Positions 1-6,641 of a stretch of DNA of 17,584 bases are shown one piece after another. Every line of letters starts with the position of its first letter. Positions within the stretch are counted from its first letter, which is position 1. Origin of the DNA: an uncultured Collinsella sp. (GTDB lineage Bacteria > Actinomycetota > Coriobacteriia > Coriobacteriales > Coriobacteriaceae); assembly GCA_937937835.1 (NCBI GenBank), contig CALDBJ010000083.1:1-17584 (forward strand), given 5' to 3'. The notes beneath the pieces were generated by a model. That model saw only the letters and a program-made list of their open reading frames with translations, searched no databases and was not told where the DNA came from. A program made the position numbers and the translations under genes.

Positions 1-1
1 G

Positions 2-43
2 GCCCCGGTGTACCGCGCGTCGAAGATCTTCAAATTCAAATAA
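2..43 (+). CDS. 3' end of a second glycosyltransferase (partial)
   Basis: Only the last 13 codons are inside the window. The frame reads APVYRASKIFKFK and ends in TAA at 41-43. The - strand glycosyltransferase that ends at 211 finishes with LYRLASKIFKFN, so the two proteins share an almost identical C-terminus. Seventeen bases (23-39) recur in inverted orientation at 215-231. I therefore infer a paralogous glycosyltransferase running into the window from the left, tail to tail with its relative. The call rests on this short shared tail alone; nothing can be said about the catalytic domain of the missing part. Confidence 0.6.
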   Translation, partial: APVYRASKIFKFK

Positions 44-65
44 CCTGACAATCGATTCTGATCGC

Positions 66-178
66 AGAGGCCCCTTGGCCTTTAGTTTGATACAAGTTCC
101 GCACGAGCCGGAAAGCACTTAATGTGCTTTCCGTGCGAGCAGGACTGTTCGCAGTAGCAAACTAAAGGCCAAGGGGCC
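66..178. terminator. Nested inverted repeat between convergent glycosyltransferases, probable bidirectional terminator
   Basis: Positions 69-89 and 158-178 are perfect 21-base inverted copies. An inner hairpin has a 10-bp stem (109-118 with 124-133) and a TTAAT loop. Each outer arm can also fold alone as AGGCC-CCTT-GGCCT followed by TTTAGTTT, which looks like a small intrinsic terminator for the gene reading towards it. The symmetry means that the + gene and the - gene each end in the same terminator sequence. Bidirectional termination is inferred from position and structure; the T tracts are short and interrupted. Confidence 0.6.
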
Positions 179-210
179 CAGTCAACCTATCAGCAGCGAT
201 TACTCGGCAG

Positions 211-1242
211 CTAGTTGAATTTGAAGATCTTTGAGGCAAGACGGTATAGGCCGAGTGTGGTTTTGTCTCCGGCACGACCGCGGAGGTTAGTGAAGAAGCC
301 GACCACACCGTAACGTGCACGACGATACATACGCTCGTCATAGGCCTTCAAATCATTCCACAGCGTCTTCAGACGCTCATCGGCACAATCCTCGTCGGAA
401 AGCTTGGTGAGCACCGAGCAGATCGCCATCATCATGGTGAAGTAGCCCATCATGTACGAACGCAGACGCGACGACTCGACATCGCTGTACAGGTGGTACG
501 ACTCCATCATGATACGCGCAACACGGAACTGCTGGTCCAGACGCTTGACCATCGTGGCCTCGTTGACACTCTGGCCCTCGCGACCGATAAAGTAGCGATA
601 GAGGTCGATGTCGGCGTAGTACATGGTCTTACAACGCGGCAGCGGCACGTAGGCGTAGATGTTGTCCACATAGAACGTGTGCGGCGGCATGGGCAGGTTG
701 GACTCGCGCAGCACATCCGTGCGATAGCACAGGCTGTGCATAAGTAGGTTCTGGTCCAGGCGGAAATGACCGATCTGATCCCAAGAAAAGATCTTTTTGC
801 GCGGCAGGGCAAATTTGTAGCCAATAGCGGTATGCGTGCCCTCGTAAACCTTCTCGTACACGTAGTTCGAGATAAACAGGTCAACGCGCTGGTCGCGCTC
901 TTCAAAGCCGCGCAGAATCGACAGCATGGTCGAAAGGGCAGCGCCGTCAAGCCAGTCGTCCGAGTCGACAACCTTGTAGTAGGTGCCCTGCGCCTCGCGC
1001 AGACCCGAAAGGACGGCAATACCGTGGCCGCCATTCTCCTGGTGCACCGCGCGGATGATACCGGGATAACGGGCCTCCCACTCGTCGGCCTTGGCGGCCG
1101 TCTCGTCCTTGGAGCCGTCGTCGACCACGATAATCTCGATATCGGTGGCGTAATTGCTTCCCTCCAGGATGGAGGTGATGCAATGGTCCATGTCCTTGGC
1201 GGCGTTATACGAGGGAATACCGAATGTTATGACTTTATGCAT
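211..1242 (-). CDS. Family 2 glycosyltransferase
   Basis: This is a GT-A fold inverting glycosyltransferase that would move a sugar from a nucleotide-sugar donor onto a surface glycan or lipid carrier at the inner face of the membrane. The N-terminus reads ITFGIPSYNAAKDM, followed by the nucleotide-binding IIVVDDGSKDET and the metal-binding DSDDW, the usual GT2 order. The C-terminal half is poorly conserved and basic, with no clear membrane helix except one hydrophobic patch (MMGYFTMMMAICSV). I chose the ATG at 1242, which gives MHKVITFGIP and overlaps the glf stop by 8 bases (ATGCATAA). An ATG at 1260 would add six residues; neither has a clear Shine-Dalgarno, consistent with translational coupling to glf. 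Next to glf a galactofuranosyl transferase is a reasonable guess, but acceptor and donor cannot be read from sequence. Confidence 0.85.
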   Translation of the reverse strand: MHKVITFGIPSYNAAKDMDHCITSILEGSNYATDIEIIVVDDGSKDETAAKADEWEARYPGIIRAVHQENGGHGIAVLSGLREAQGTYYKVVDSDDWLDGAALSTMLSILRGFEERDQRVDLFISNYVYEKVYEGTHTAIGYKFALPRKKIFSWDQIGHFRLDQNLLMHSLCYRTDVLRESNLPMPPHTFYVDNIYAYVPLPRCKTMYYADIDLYRYFIGREGQSVNEATMVKRLDQQFRVARIMMESYHLYSDVESSRLRSYMMGYFTMMMAICSVLTKLSDEDCADERLKTLWNDLKAYDERMYRRARYGVVGFFTNLRGRAGDKTTLGLYRLASKIFKFN

Positions 1243-2437
1243 GGCAGGCGATAATCTCATCCGAAAGATCGAGGGCAGAATTGGTCACGGCGTCCATATC
1301 GTAGTAACGATACTCGGCCAGACGACCCACCGGGTGGAAGTTTGTCAGGTTCTGGACGCGCTCAAGATAGCGCTCATAGAGCTCGCGGTTCTCGGGCTCC
1401 AGAATGGCGTAGTACGGCGTCTCGCCCGAGCCGGGCGTATAGGCCTTGGAGTACTCCTTCATGATGGTGGTCTTGCCGGGCAGGACCTGACCAGTCATGT
1501 TCTTGAACTCGGTAATGCGCGTGTAATCCTCGCTCGTGGTGTAGTTGACGGTGCCCACGGGCTGGAACTGGTCCATATCGAGCGTCTCGAACTTCATATC
1601 GAGCGTGCGGTACGGAAGAGCGCCCAGGTCAAGGTCGAACAGCTCATCGAGCGGACCGGTATAGACAATCTCGCCGCCGTAGACCTTGCCACCGATCTTG
1701 ACGGTGGTCTCGTCGATCTCAAAAAGATCGCGGGCGTCCACGTCGCAGAACACGTCGATCAGGTCGTGGTCGAGCATATGCTCGAACAGCGCCGTGTAGC
1801 CATCCTGCGGCATACCCTGGAAGGGAGCCTGCGGGAAATAGCGGTCATCGTCGCCCACAAAGACGGGAACGCGACCGGTGATCGAGGGATCGATCTGGTC
1901 GGGCGTCTGGCCCCACTGCTTCATGGTGTAATGCAAAAAGACGTTCTCGTAGACGTAATCGGCGACCTCGGCAAGATCCGGGTCGTTCTTCTTACGCAGC
2001 TCCATGATGGGCACCTTGACATCCTTGCCAAAGGTCTCCACGAGCTTCTGATGCAGCTCCTCGCCGCGCTCGTCACCAAAGGCGAGCTTGAGACTCGCAT
2101 GGTTGAAAGGCACGGGCATAAGGGTGCCGTTGATGTTGGCGAGCACCTTGTGCTGATAATCCGTCCACTTGGTAAAGCGCGACAGGAAATTGTGCACGCG
2201 CTCGTTAAAGGTGTGATAGATATGCGGACCGTACTCATGGATCAGGATTCCGGCCTCGTCAGTGCAGTCATAGGCATTGCCCGCAATGTGGCTACGGCGC
2301 TCTAAAACGGCAACACGATAGCCGATGGTCTCGGCAAGACGGCGGGCGCAAACGGCACCGGCATATCCAGCACCGACGACAATCATGTCGTACGCGCCGG
2401 CGTTAAAGCCTTCAGGCAGGCCTGAGGTAATCTGCAT
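1235..2437 (-). CDS. glf: UDP-galactopyranose mutase
   Basis: This flavoenzyme interconverts UDP-galactopyranose and UDP-galactofuranose in the cytoplasm and supplies galactofuranose for cell-surface polysaccharide. The FAD-binding Rossmann motif VGAGYAGAVCARRL lies at about residues 21-34, followed by HIAGN (50-54) and the family signature GPHIYHT (70-76). Further along are KQWGQTPDQI and MKEYSKAYTPGSGETPYY. The length, 400 aa, is in the normal range for bacterial UGM. The first 17 residues precede the flavin motif as a short extension; the start at 2437 is favoured by AAGGAG about 7 bases upstream. It is the first gene of a two-gene - strand unit with the glycosyltransferase. Its promoter region is shared with pta. 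Confidence 0.95.
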   Translation of the reverse strand: MQITSGLPEGFNAGAYDMIVVGAGYAGAVCARRLAETIGYRVAVLERRSHIAGNAYDCTDEAGILIHEYGPHIYHTFNERVHNFLSRFTKWTDYQHKVLANINGTLMPVPFNHASLKLAFGDERGEELHQKLVETFGKDVKVPIMELRKKNDPDLAEVADYVYENVFLHYTMKQWGQTPDQIDPSITGRVPVFVGDDDRYFPQAPFQGMPQDGYTALFEHMLDHDLIDVFCDVDARDLFEIDETTVKIGGKVYGGEIVYTGPLDELFDLDLGALPYRTLDMKFETLDMDQFQPVGTVNYTTSEDYTRITEFKNMTGQVLPGKTTIMKEYSKAYTPGSGETPYYAILEPENRELYERYLERVQNLTNFHPVGRLAEYRYYDMDAVTNSALDLSDEIIACHA

Positions 2438-2480
2438 CGATACTCCTTGTCAAAAGCCACGGGCTCGTTAGCTGGGCTTT

Positions 2481-2499
2481 TCTCGAACATTCTTCGAGA
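2481..2499. repeat. 7-bp inverted repeat in the glf leader
   Basis: TCTCGAA and TTCGAGA flank a 5-base centre (CATTC). The element sits downstream of the likely glf -10 (2516-2521) on the - strand and about 45 bases before the glf start. It could be an operator or a small leader hairpin; the sequence alone does not distinguish the two. Confidence 0.35.
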
Positions 2500-2515
2500 C
2501 ATATTTATCAAAGCG

Positions 2516-2541
2516 ATTATAGCGCTAATGCGTCCTATAAT
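2516..2541. promoter_or_regulatory. Back-to-back -10 boxes of the divergent glf and pta promoters
   Basis: A perfect TATAAT lies on the + strand at 2536-2541, pointing at pta. A second perfect TATAAT lies on the - strand at 2516-2521, pointing at glf. The spacing is so short that the -35 region of each promoter falls on or next to the -10 of the other. Neither has a good TTGACA match. The + start would give pta a leader of roughly 120 bases, the - start a glf leader of about 70. Confidence 0.5.
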
Positions 2542-2593
2542 GAGCTTGCCACACAAGGAAAGCTCAAGCACCGCGGCGTACATAATTGAAAGG

Positions 2594-2616
2594 TAAACCC
2601 GCTAGCAGCGGGTTTA
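2594..2616 (+). terminator. Terminator-like hairpin in the pta leader
   Basis: A perfect 10-bp stem (TAAACCCGCT, loop AGC, AGCGGGTTTA) is followed by TTCGTG. It lies between the candidate pta -10 and the pta start codon, so it could attenuate pta or mark a processed leader. The downstream T run is poor, so efficient termination is doubtful. Confidence 0.35.
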
Positions 2617-2668
2617 TTCGTGAACAGCCGGGTGCCTGGAGCTTAGCGAAACGCTTGTAAGGAGTAAC

Positions 2669-3649
2669 ATGAGCGATTTCCTAAACCGTATGAAGTCTGC
2701 CGCCAAGGCCGACCTTAAGACCATCGTCCTGCCCGAGGGCGAGGACCCGCGCACCATCGTCGCGGCGAACAAGATCATCGAGGAGGGCCTGGCCAACATC
2801 GTCATCCTGGGCAACCCCGATGACATCAACGTTCCCGGTGCCACTGTCATCGACCCGCGCAACGCCGAGAAGCACGAGGAGTACGCGCAGAAGTTTGCCG
2901 AGCTCCGCGCCAAGAAGGGCGTCACCATCGAGCAGGCTCGCGCCCAGGTGATGGACGCCACCTACTTTGGCACCATGATGGTCAAGATGGGCGATGCCGA
3001 CGGCCTGGTCTCCGGCGCCTGCCACTCCACCGCCGACACCCTGCGCCCCGCGCTGCAGATCCTCAAGACCGCCCCGGGCACCAAGCTGGTCTCGGCCTTC
3101 TTCGTGATGTGCACCGACACCCCGCAGTTCGGCACCGACGGCACGCTGATCTTCGCCGACTGCGGCCTCAACATCAACCCGTCCTCCGACGAGCTCTCCG
3201 AGATCGCCATCGCCTCCGCTCACTCCTGGTCCACCTTCATGGGCAACGTTGAGCCGCACGTGGCCATGCTCTCCTACTCCACCATGGGCTCCGCCGGCGG
3301 CGAGGTCGCCAAGAAGGTCCAGGAAGCCGTGAAGTTCTGCAAGGAGAAGGCTCCCGAACTCGCCATCGATGGCGACCTGCAGCTCGACGCCGCTATCGTC
3401 CCCACCGTCGCCCAGCTCAAGGCTCCCGGCTCCTCCGTCGCCGGTAAGGCCAACGTGCTTGTGTTCCCCGACCTCGAGGCCGGCAACATCGGCTACAAGC
3501 TGGTCCAGCGCTTCGCCGGTGCTGACGCCTACGGCCCCATCCTGCAGGGCATCGCCAAGCCGGTTAACGACCTTTCGCGCGGCTGCTCTGCCGATGACAT
3601 CGTGGGTGTCGTGGCCATCACCGCCGTCCAGGCTCAGATGGCTGAGTAG
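2669..3649 (+). CDS. pta: Phosphate acetyltransferase
   Basis: This enzyme converts acetyl-CoA and phosphate to acetyl phosphate and CoA, the step before acetate kinase. The product has 326 aa, the size of the short single-domain Pta form. The N-terminal IVLPEGEDPRTI and the central GDADGLVSGACHSTADTLRP are family hallmarks. The C-terminal half carries SYSTMGSAGG, VFPDLEAGNIGYK and GPILQG.AKPVNDLSRG, which shape the CoA/phosphate site. The start at 2669 has TAAGGAG 6 bases upstream. Codons end overwhelmingly in C or G, as expected of a highly expressed fermentation gene. It faces the acetate kinases head-on instead of sharing an operon with them. Confidence 0.97.
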   Translation: MSDFLNRMKSAAKADLKTIVLPEGEDPRTIVAANKIIEEGLANIVILGNPDDINVPGATVIDPRNAEKHEEYAQKFAELRAKKGVTIEQARAQVMDATYFGTMMVKMGDADGLVSGACHSTADTLRPALQILKTAPGTKLVSAFFVMCTDTPQFGTDGTLIFADCGLNINPSSDELSEIAIASAHSWSTFMGNVEPHVAMLSYSTMGSAGGEVAKKVQEAVKFCKEKAPELAIDGDLQLDAAIVPTVAQLKAPGSSVAGKANVLVFPDLEAGNIGYKLVQRFAGADAYGPILQGIAKPVNDLSRGCSADDIVGVVAITAVQAQMAE

Positions 3650-3672
3650 CGTACACATCCCCTCGGGTCCCT

Positions 3673-3783
3673 ACAGGATAAAGCTCTGAAAACGTCCTCG
3701 GACATGTCGGAAGCCCCCGCTGCGCACTACGTGCGGCGGGGGCTTCCTCCGTCCTGCGGGATGTTTTCAGAGCTTTACCCTGT
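3673..3783. repeat. Large nested inverted repeat downstream of pta
   Basis: The outer arms TAAAGCTCTGAAAAC (3679-3693) and its complement (3763-3777) match over 15 bases, and ACAGG/CCTGT extend them by 5 bp beyond one mismatch. Inside, 3709-3720 pairs with 3736-3747 (GGAAGCCCCCGC, 12 bp), and CGCAC/GTGCG (3723-3727 with 3731-3735) closes the tip. There is no T run after it, so it is not a classic intrinsic terminator. It may shape or protect the pta mRNA 3' end, or be a small dispersed element. Confidence 0.7.
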
Positions 3784-3941
3784 GGGGGTCCCTGCCGCCA
3801 CGTGGCATTCAGGGAATCTGGAGTGGACGGCGACTTGGCTACGAGCTTGGGGCTGAAGACCTGGATGGCTGGGTGCCTTTGTCGAAAGCGCAGGCGTTGC
3901 CGCCGATGATCACTTTGGGACTGGAATTTCCGCCTGCTAGT
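3784..3941. other. Intergenic stretch with no convincing gene
   Basis: This lies between the post-pta palindrome and the shared terminator. A + strand frame is open here but has only a GTG start, no ribosome binding site, and runs on into ackA1 antisense. On the - strand only short fragments are open. I see no gene and no RNA structure I can name. Confidence 0.5.
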
Positions 3942-3979
3942 AAAAAGGCCTCCGGAGCTGTTGCTCTGGAGGCCTTTTT
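3942..3979. terminator. Bidirectional terminator between pta and ackA1
   Basis: A 17-bp stem with one G-U pair (AAAAAGGCCTCC + GGAGC, loop TGTT, GCTCT + GGAGGCCTTTTT) has five A at one foot and five T at the other. It therefore reads as an intrinsic terminator in both directions, stopping ackA1 (-) and any pta read-through (+). It lies 20 bases beyond the ackA1 stop codon. Confidence 0.9.
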
Positions 3980-3999
3980 GTCAATTACAGACGAATGCT

Positions 4000-5178
4000 T
4001 TAGTTGTTCTTGGTCAGGCGCTCGACGTCGTGGGCGATCATGTATTCCTCGTCGGTGGGGATGACCATGACCGTGACGGAAGAGCCGGCGGCGCTGATGA
4101 CCTGCGGGCCGTTACCCACGGCCTCGCGGTTCTTGTTGTTGTCGATGCGCACGCCCAGCCACTCGAAGCAGTCGCAGAAGGCCTTGCGGATCGACCAGTC
4201 ATTCTCGCCAATGCCGGCGGTAAAGGTAATGGTGTCCACGCCCGCCATGGAGGCGATCATGGAACCGGCCTGCTGCATGGCCTTGTATGCGAACATATCG
4301 AAGGCGAGCAGGCAGCGCTCGTCACCCTCGGAGGCGCGTGTACGGATGTCGCGGGCGTCGTTGGAGATGCCCGAGATGGCAAGCAGACCGGACTGCTTGT
4401 TCATCATGTCGTCGACTTCCTGGTAACTGTAGCCGCCCTCGCGCTGGAGATAGCACACGGTAGCCGGGTCAATGGAACCACAGCGAGTGCCCATCATCAG
4501 GCCGTCAAGCGGCGTGAGGCCCATCGTGGTGTCGCGGCACACGCCGTCCTCAATGGCGGCAAGCGAAGCGCCGTTGCCCAGATGGCACGAGAGCAGACGG
4601 TGGCAGCGCGAACCCAGGATCTCCTTGGCCATCATCCACTCGTAGCGGTGGCTCGTACCGTGGGCGCCGTACTTGCGCACGTGGTACTTGTTACACACGT
4701 CCTTGGGCAGGGCGTAGGTGTAGGCGACCTCGGGCATAGTCATGTGGAACGAGGTGTCGAAGACGGCCACGTTGGGCAGCTCCGGATACTTCTCGCGACA
4801 ATACTCGATTGCCGCTGCCTCGCCGTAGTTGTGCAGCGGGGCAAGCGGTGCCACCTCGAGAATCTTAGCCATGACCTCATCGTCGACGACCGCGGAATCG
4901 TCAAAGTACCAGCCACCCTGAACAATACGATGCCCAATGCCATCGATCGTAAAGTCGGTCTTCTCGAGCTCCTCGAGCACACGTGCGATAGCCGAACGGT
5001 GGTCCGGGAAGGGGACCTTCTCGGTTTGCTTGGCGCCACCGTTCTCGGAGTGGCCAAAGATGCCCATGTCCGAACCGATACGTTCGCAGTTGCCCTTGGC
5101 GAAAACCTCGCGGGTATCGGTATCCAAAAGCTGATATTTAAGGCTTGAGCTGCCGGCGTTGACAACAAGTACGTTCAT
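4000..5178 (-). CDS. ackA: Acetate kinase, canonical copy
   Basis: The enzyme transfers phosphate from acetyl phosphate to ADP, giving acetate and ATP. The 392-aa product has all main blocks of the family: MNVLVVNAGSSSLKYQ with the N-terminal phosphate loop, GHRIVQGGW (Arg84, equivalent to Arg91 of the Methanosarcina enzyme), PLAPLHN (His116), FDTSFH (Asp141), GAHGTSHRY (His173, His177), CHLGNGAS (His199, Asn202), MGTRCGSIDPA (Arg232) and PTDEE near the C-terminus. The start has AAAGGAG 6 bases upstream. It lies tandem with ackA2 on the same strand, but a terminator and AT-rich palindromes at 5245-5331 separate them, so it probably has its own promoter. The family's GHRVVHGG is GHRIVQGG in both copies. 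Confidence 0.97.
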   Translation of the reverse strand: MNVLVVNAGSSSLKYQLLDTDTREVFAKGNCERIGSDMGIFGHSENGGAKQTEKVPFPDHRSAIARVLEELEKTDFTIDGIGHRIVQGGWYFDDSAVVDDEVMAKILEVAPLAPLHNYGEAAAIEYCREKYPELPNVAVFDTSFHMTMPEVAYTYALPKDVCNKYHVRKYGAHGTSHRYEWMMAKEILGSRCHRLLSCHLGNGASLAAIEDGVCRDTTMGLTPLDGLMMGTRCGSIDPATVCYLQREGGYSYQEVDDMMNKQSGLLAISGISNDARDIRTRASEGDERCLLAFDMFAYKAMQQAGSMIASMAGVDTITFTAGIGENDWSIRKAFCDCFEWLGVRIDNNKNREAVGNGPQVISAAGSSVTVMVIPTDEEYMIAHDVERLTKNN

Positions 5179-5244
5179 GAGACTCCTTTGCAGTGCAATA
5201 CGGTCGACGCAGACCCCTTAAGGCGGCCGCATTTTAATAAGAAG

Positions 5245-5273
5245 TTATCACAACTTGATAAATAGCTATCAAG
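5245..5273. promoter_or_regulatory. Overlapping TGATA palindromes upstream of ackA1
   Basis: TTATCA at 5245-5250 and TGATAA at 5256-5261 form one inverted pair. CTTGATA at 5254-5260 and TATCAAG at 5267-5273 form a second, overlapping one. They lie in an AT-rich patch about 70-95 bases before the ackA1 start, where the promoter should be. They look like operator half-sites for a dimeric regulator. The regulator cannot be named; the spacing does not fit the FNR/CRP pattern. Confidence 0.45.
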
Positions 5274-5292
5274 CATATCGCCCAACGAGCGC

Positions 5293-5331
5293 AAAAGAGG
5301 GGCCGAACGGCGCTCGGTCGTCCAGCCCCTC
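5293..5331 (-). terminator. Terminator of ackA2
   Basis: GAGGGGC (5297-5303) pairs with GCCCCTC (5325-5331), with a small CCGA/TCGG stem inside. Read on the - strand the stem is followed by TTTT. It lies 12 bases past the ackA2 stop and separates the two acetate kinase transcription units. Confidence 0.65.
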
Positions 5332-5342
5332 CCCTCTTGCAA

Positions 5343-6521
5343 TTACTTGCCGTTGACGATGCGCTCGACGTCGGAGGCGATCATGAACTCCTCGTCCGTG
5401 GGGATGACGAAAATCTTGACCTTGGAATCCTTGGCGGACAGGCACCAAGCGCCGTCGCCACGCAGGGCGTTGCGGGCATGATCCATCTTGACGCCCATAA
5501 AGGCCAGACGGTCGGCAACGCCGGCACGAACGGCCGGAGCGTGCTCGCCGATGCCGGCGGTAAAGACCAGGGTGTCCATGCCGCACATGGAGGTGGCCAT
5601 CTCGGCGGCCTTAGCGGCAATCTTGTAGACGAACATATCGAAGGCGAGCTGAGCCTCGGGGTCACCAGCAGCGGCGAGCTCCTCAACGTTGCGGCAGTCG
5701 TTGGTCTTGCCACCGGTCACAGCCAAAAGGCCAGACTTCTTGTTCATCATCTCGTCGACCTCGTCGAAGGTGTAGCCACCCTCGCGCTGCAGGTAGCACA
5801 CGGTAGCCGGGTCGATGGAGCCGCAGCGGGTGCCCATCATGACGCCGTCGAGCGGCGTCAAGCCCATGGTGGTGTCCATGCACTTGCCGTCCTCGATGGC
5901 GCACAGGGAAGCGCCGGAGCCGATATGGCACACGACGACCTTGCGGGCCTCGCCGTTGGTCATCTCGGCGACCTTCTTGGAGATGTAGCGATAGCTGGTG
6001 CCGTGGGCGCCGTACTTACGGATGTGCAGCTTGTCGCAAACATCCTTGGGAAGGGCGTAGGTCTTGGCGACCTCGGGCATGTTGAAGTGGAAAGCGGTGT
6101 CGTAGACCGTGACGTTGGGCAGATCGGGATACTGCTCCAGGCAGTACTCGATAACGTTGGCCTCGGGGTTGTTGTGCAGCGGCGCCAGCGGGGCGACCTC
6201 GCGAATCTTGGCGAGGACGTCCTCGTCGACGAGGGAGGAATCGCCAAAGTACCAACCGCCCTGAACGATACGGTGGCCGATGCCCTCGATCTTGACGCCG
6301 TTGGCCTCAAGGTCCTTCAGGACGACCTCGATGGCGACCTTGTGGTCGGGGAACTCGATGTTCTCGGTCACCTTCTTGGAGCCATTGGCAGCATGGGTGA
6401 AGGTACCACCGGTAAAGCAGACGCGCTCGCAGGAGCCCTTTGCGGACACCTTATGGGACTTGGTATCGATGACCTGATACTTAAGGGTCGAAGATCCTGC
6501 GTTGACGACCAGAACGTTCAT
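5343..6521 (-). CDS. ackA: Acetate kinase paralogue with altered active-site residues
   Basis: The 392-aa product aligns with the neighbouring ackA without gaps through its core and shares long identical blocks such as TTMGLTPLDG and MGTRCGSIDPATVCYLQREGGY. Arg84, His116, Asp141 (YDTAFH), His173, His199 and Arg232 are kept. Two positions differ from both the neighbour and the family pattern: residue 177 is Tyr (GTSYRY, not GTSHRY) and residue 202 is Ser (CHIGSGAS, not GNG). These lie in the catalytic-centre and phosphate-binding loops. The enzyme may have lower activity or a different acyl or phosphoryl partner; propionate or butyrate kinase activity is possible but not shown. The start has AGGGAG 6 bases upstream. 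It has its own terminator and is preceded by that of the MFS gene. Confidence 0.93.
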   Translation of the reverse strand: MNVLVVNAGSSTLKYQVIDTKSHKVSAKGSCERVCFTGGTFTHAANGSKKVTENIEFPDHKVAIEVVLKDLEANGVKIEGIGHRIVQGGWYFGDSSLVDEDVLAKIREVAPLAPLHNNPEANVIEYCLEQYPDLPNVTVYDTAFHFNMPEVAKTYALPKDVCDKLHIRKYGAHGTSYRYISKKVAEMTNGEARKVVVCHIGSGASLCAIEDGKCMDTTMGLTPLDGVMMGTRCGSIDPATVCYLQREGGYTFDEVDEMMNKKSGLLAVTGGKTNDCRNVEELAAAGDPEAQLAFDMFVYKIAAKAAEMATSMCGMDTLVFTAGIGEHAPAVRAGVADRLAFMGVKMDHARNALRGDGAWCLSAKDSKVKIFVIPTDEEFMIASDVERIVNGK

Positions 6522-6574
6522 GTGTCTCCCTACTAACAGGCGGTGTGGCGCCGCCAGGTTACATACGCTTCAAT

Positions 6575-6608
6575 AATAAACCCAAACGCCCTCGCGCTCG
6601 GGTTTATT
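6575..6608 (-). terminator. Terminator of the MFS gene
   Basis: AATAAACCC (6575-6583) pairs with GGGTTTATT (6600-6608) around a 16-base, GC-rich loop. On the - strand it is followed by ATTG. It lies 33 bases past the MFS stop and just ahead of the ackA2 leader, so ackA2 must start from a promoter within about 6525-6600. I could not pick a convincing -35/-10 pair there. Confidence 0.65.
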
Positions 6609-6641
6609 GCGTTGATATATAAGTTATCGGTGCCTAAATAC

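Noticed and set aside
1154..2305. Long + strand open frame opposite glf
   Set aside because: It is the antisense shadow of glf; high-GC third positions keep the opposite strand open. No ribosome site or family motif.
2681..3658. - strand frame opposite pta
   Set aside because: Antisense shadow of a strongly codon-biased gene; the product is a Gly/Asp/Leu-rich string with no motif.
3873..4064. Small + strand frame between pta and ackA1
   Set aside because: GTG start without a ribosome site, crosses the terminator and runs into ackA1 antisense.
5254..5273. FNR/CRP site before ackA1
   Set aside because: TTGAT and ATCAA are 8 bases apart, not the 4 required for that family.
3961..6536. Two long + strand frames opposite ackA1 and ackA2
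   Set aside because: Both mirror the acetate kinases, have repetitive Val/Gly/His-rich composition typical of antisense translation, and lack start signals.
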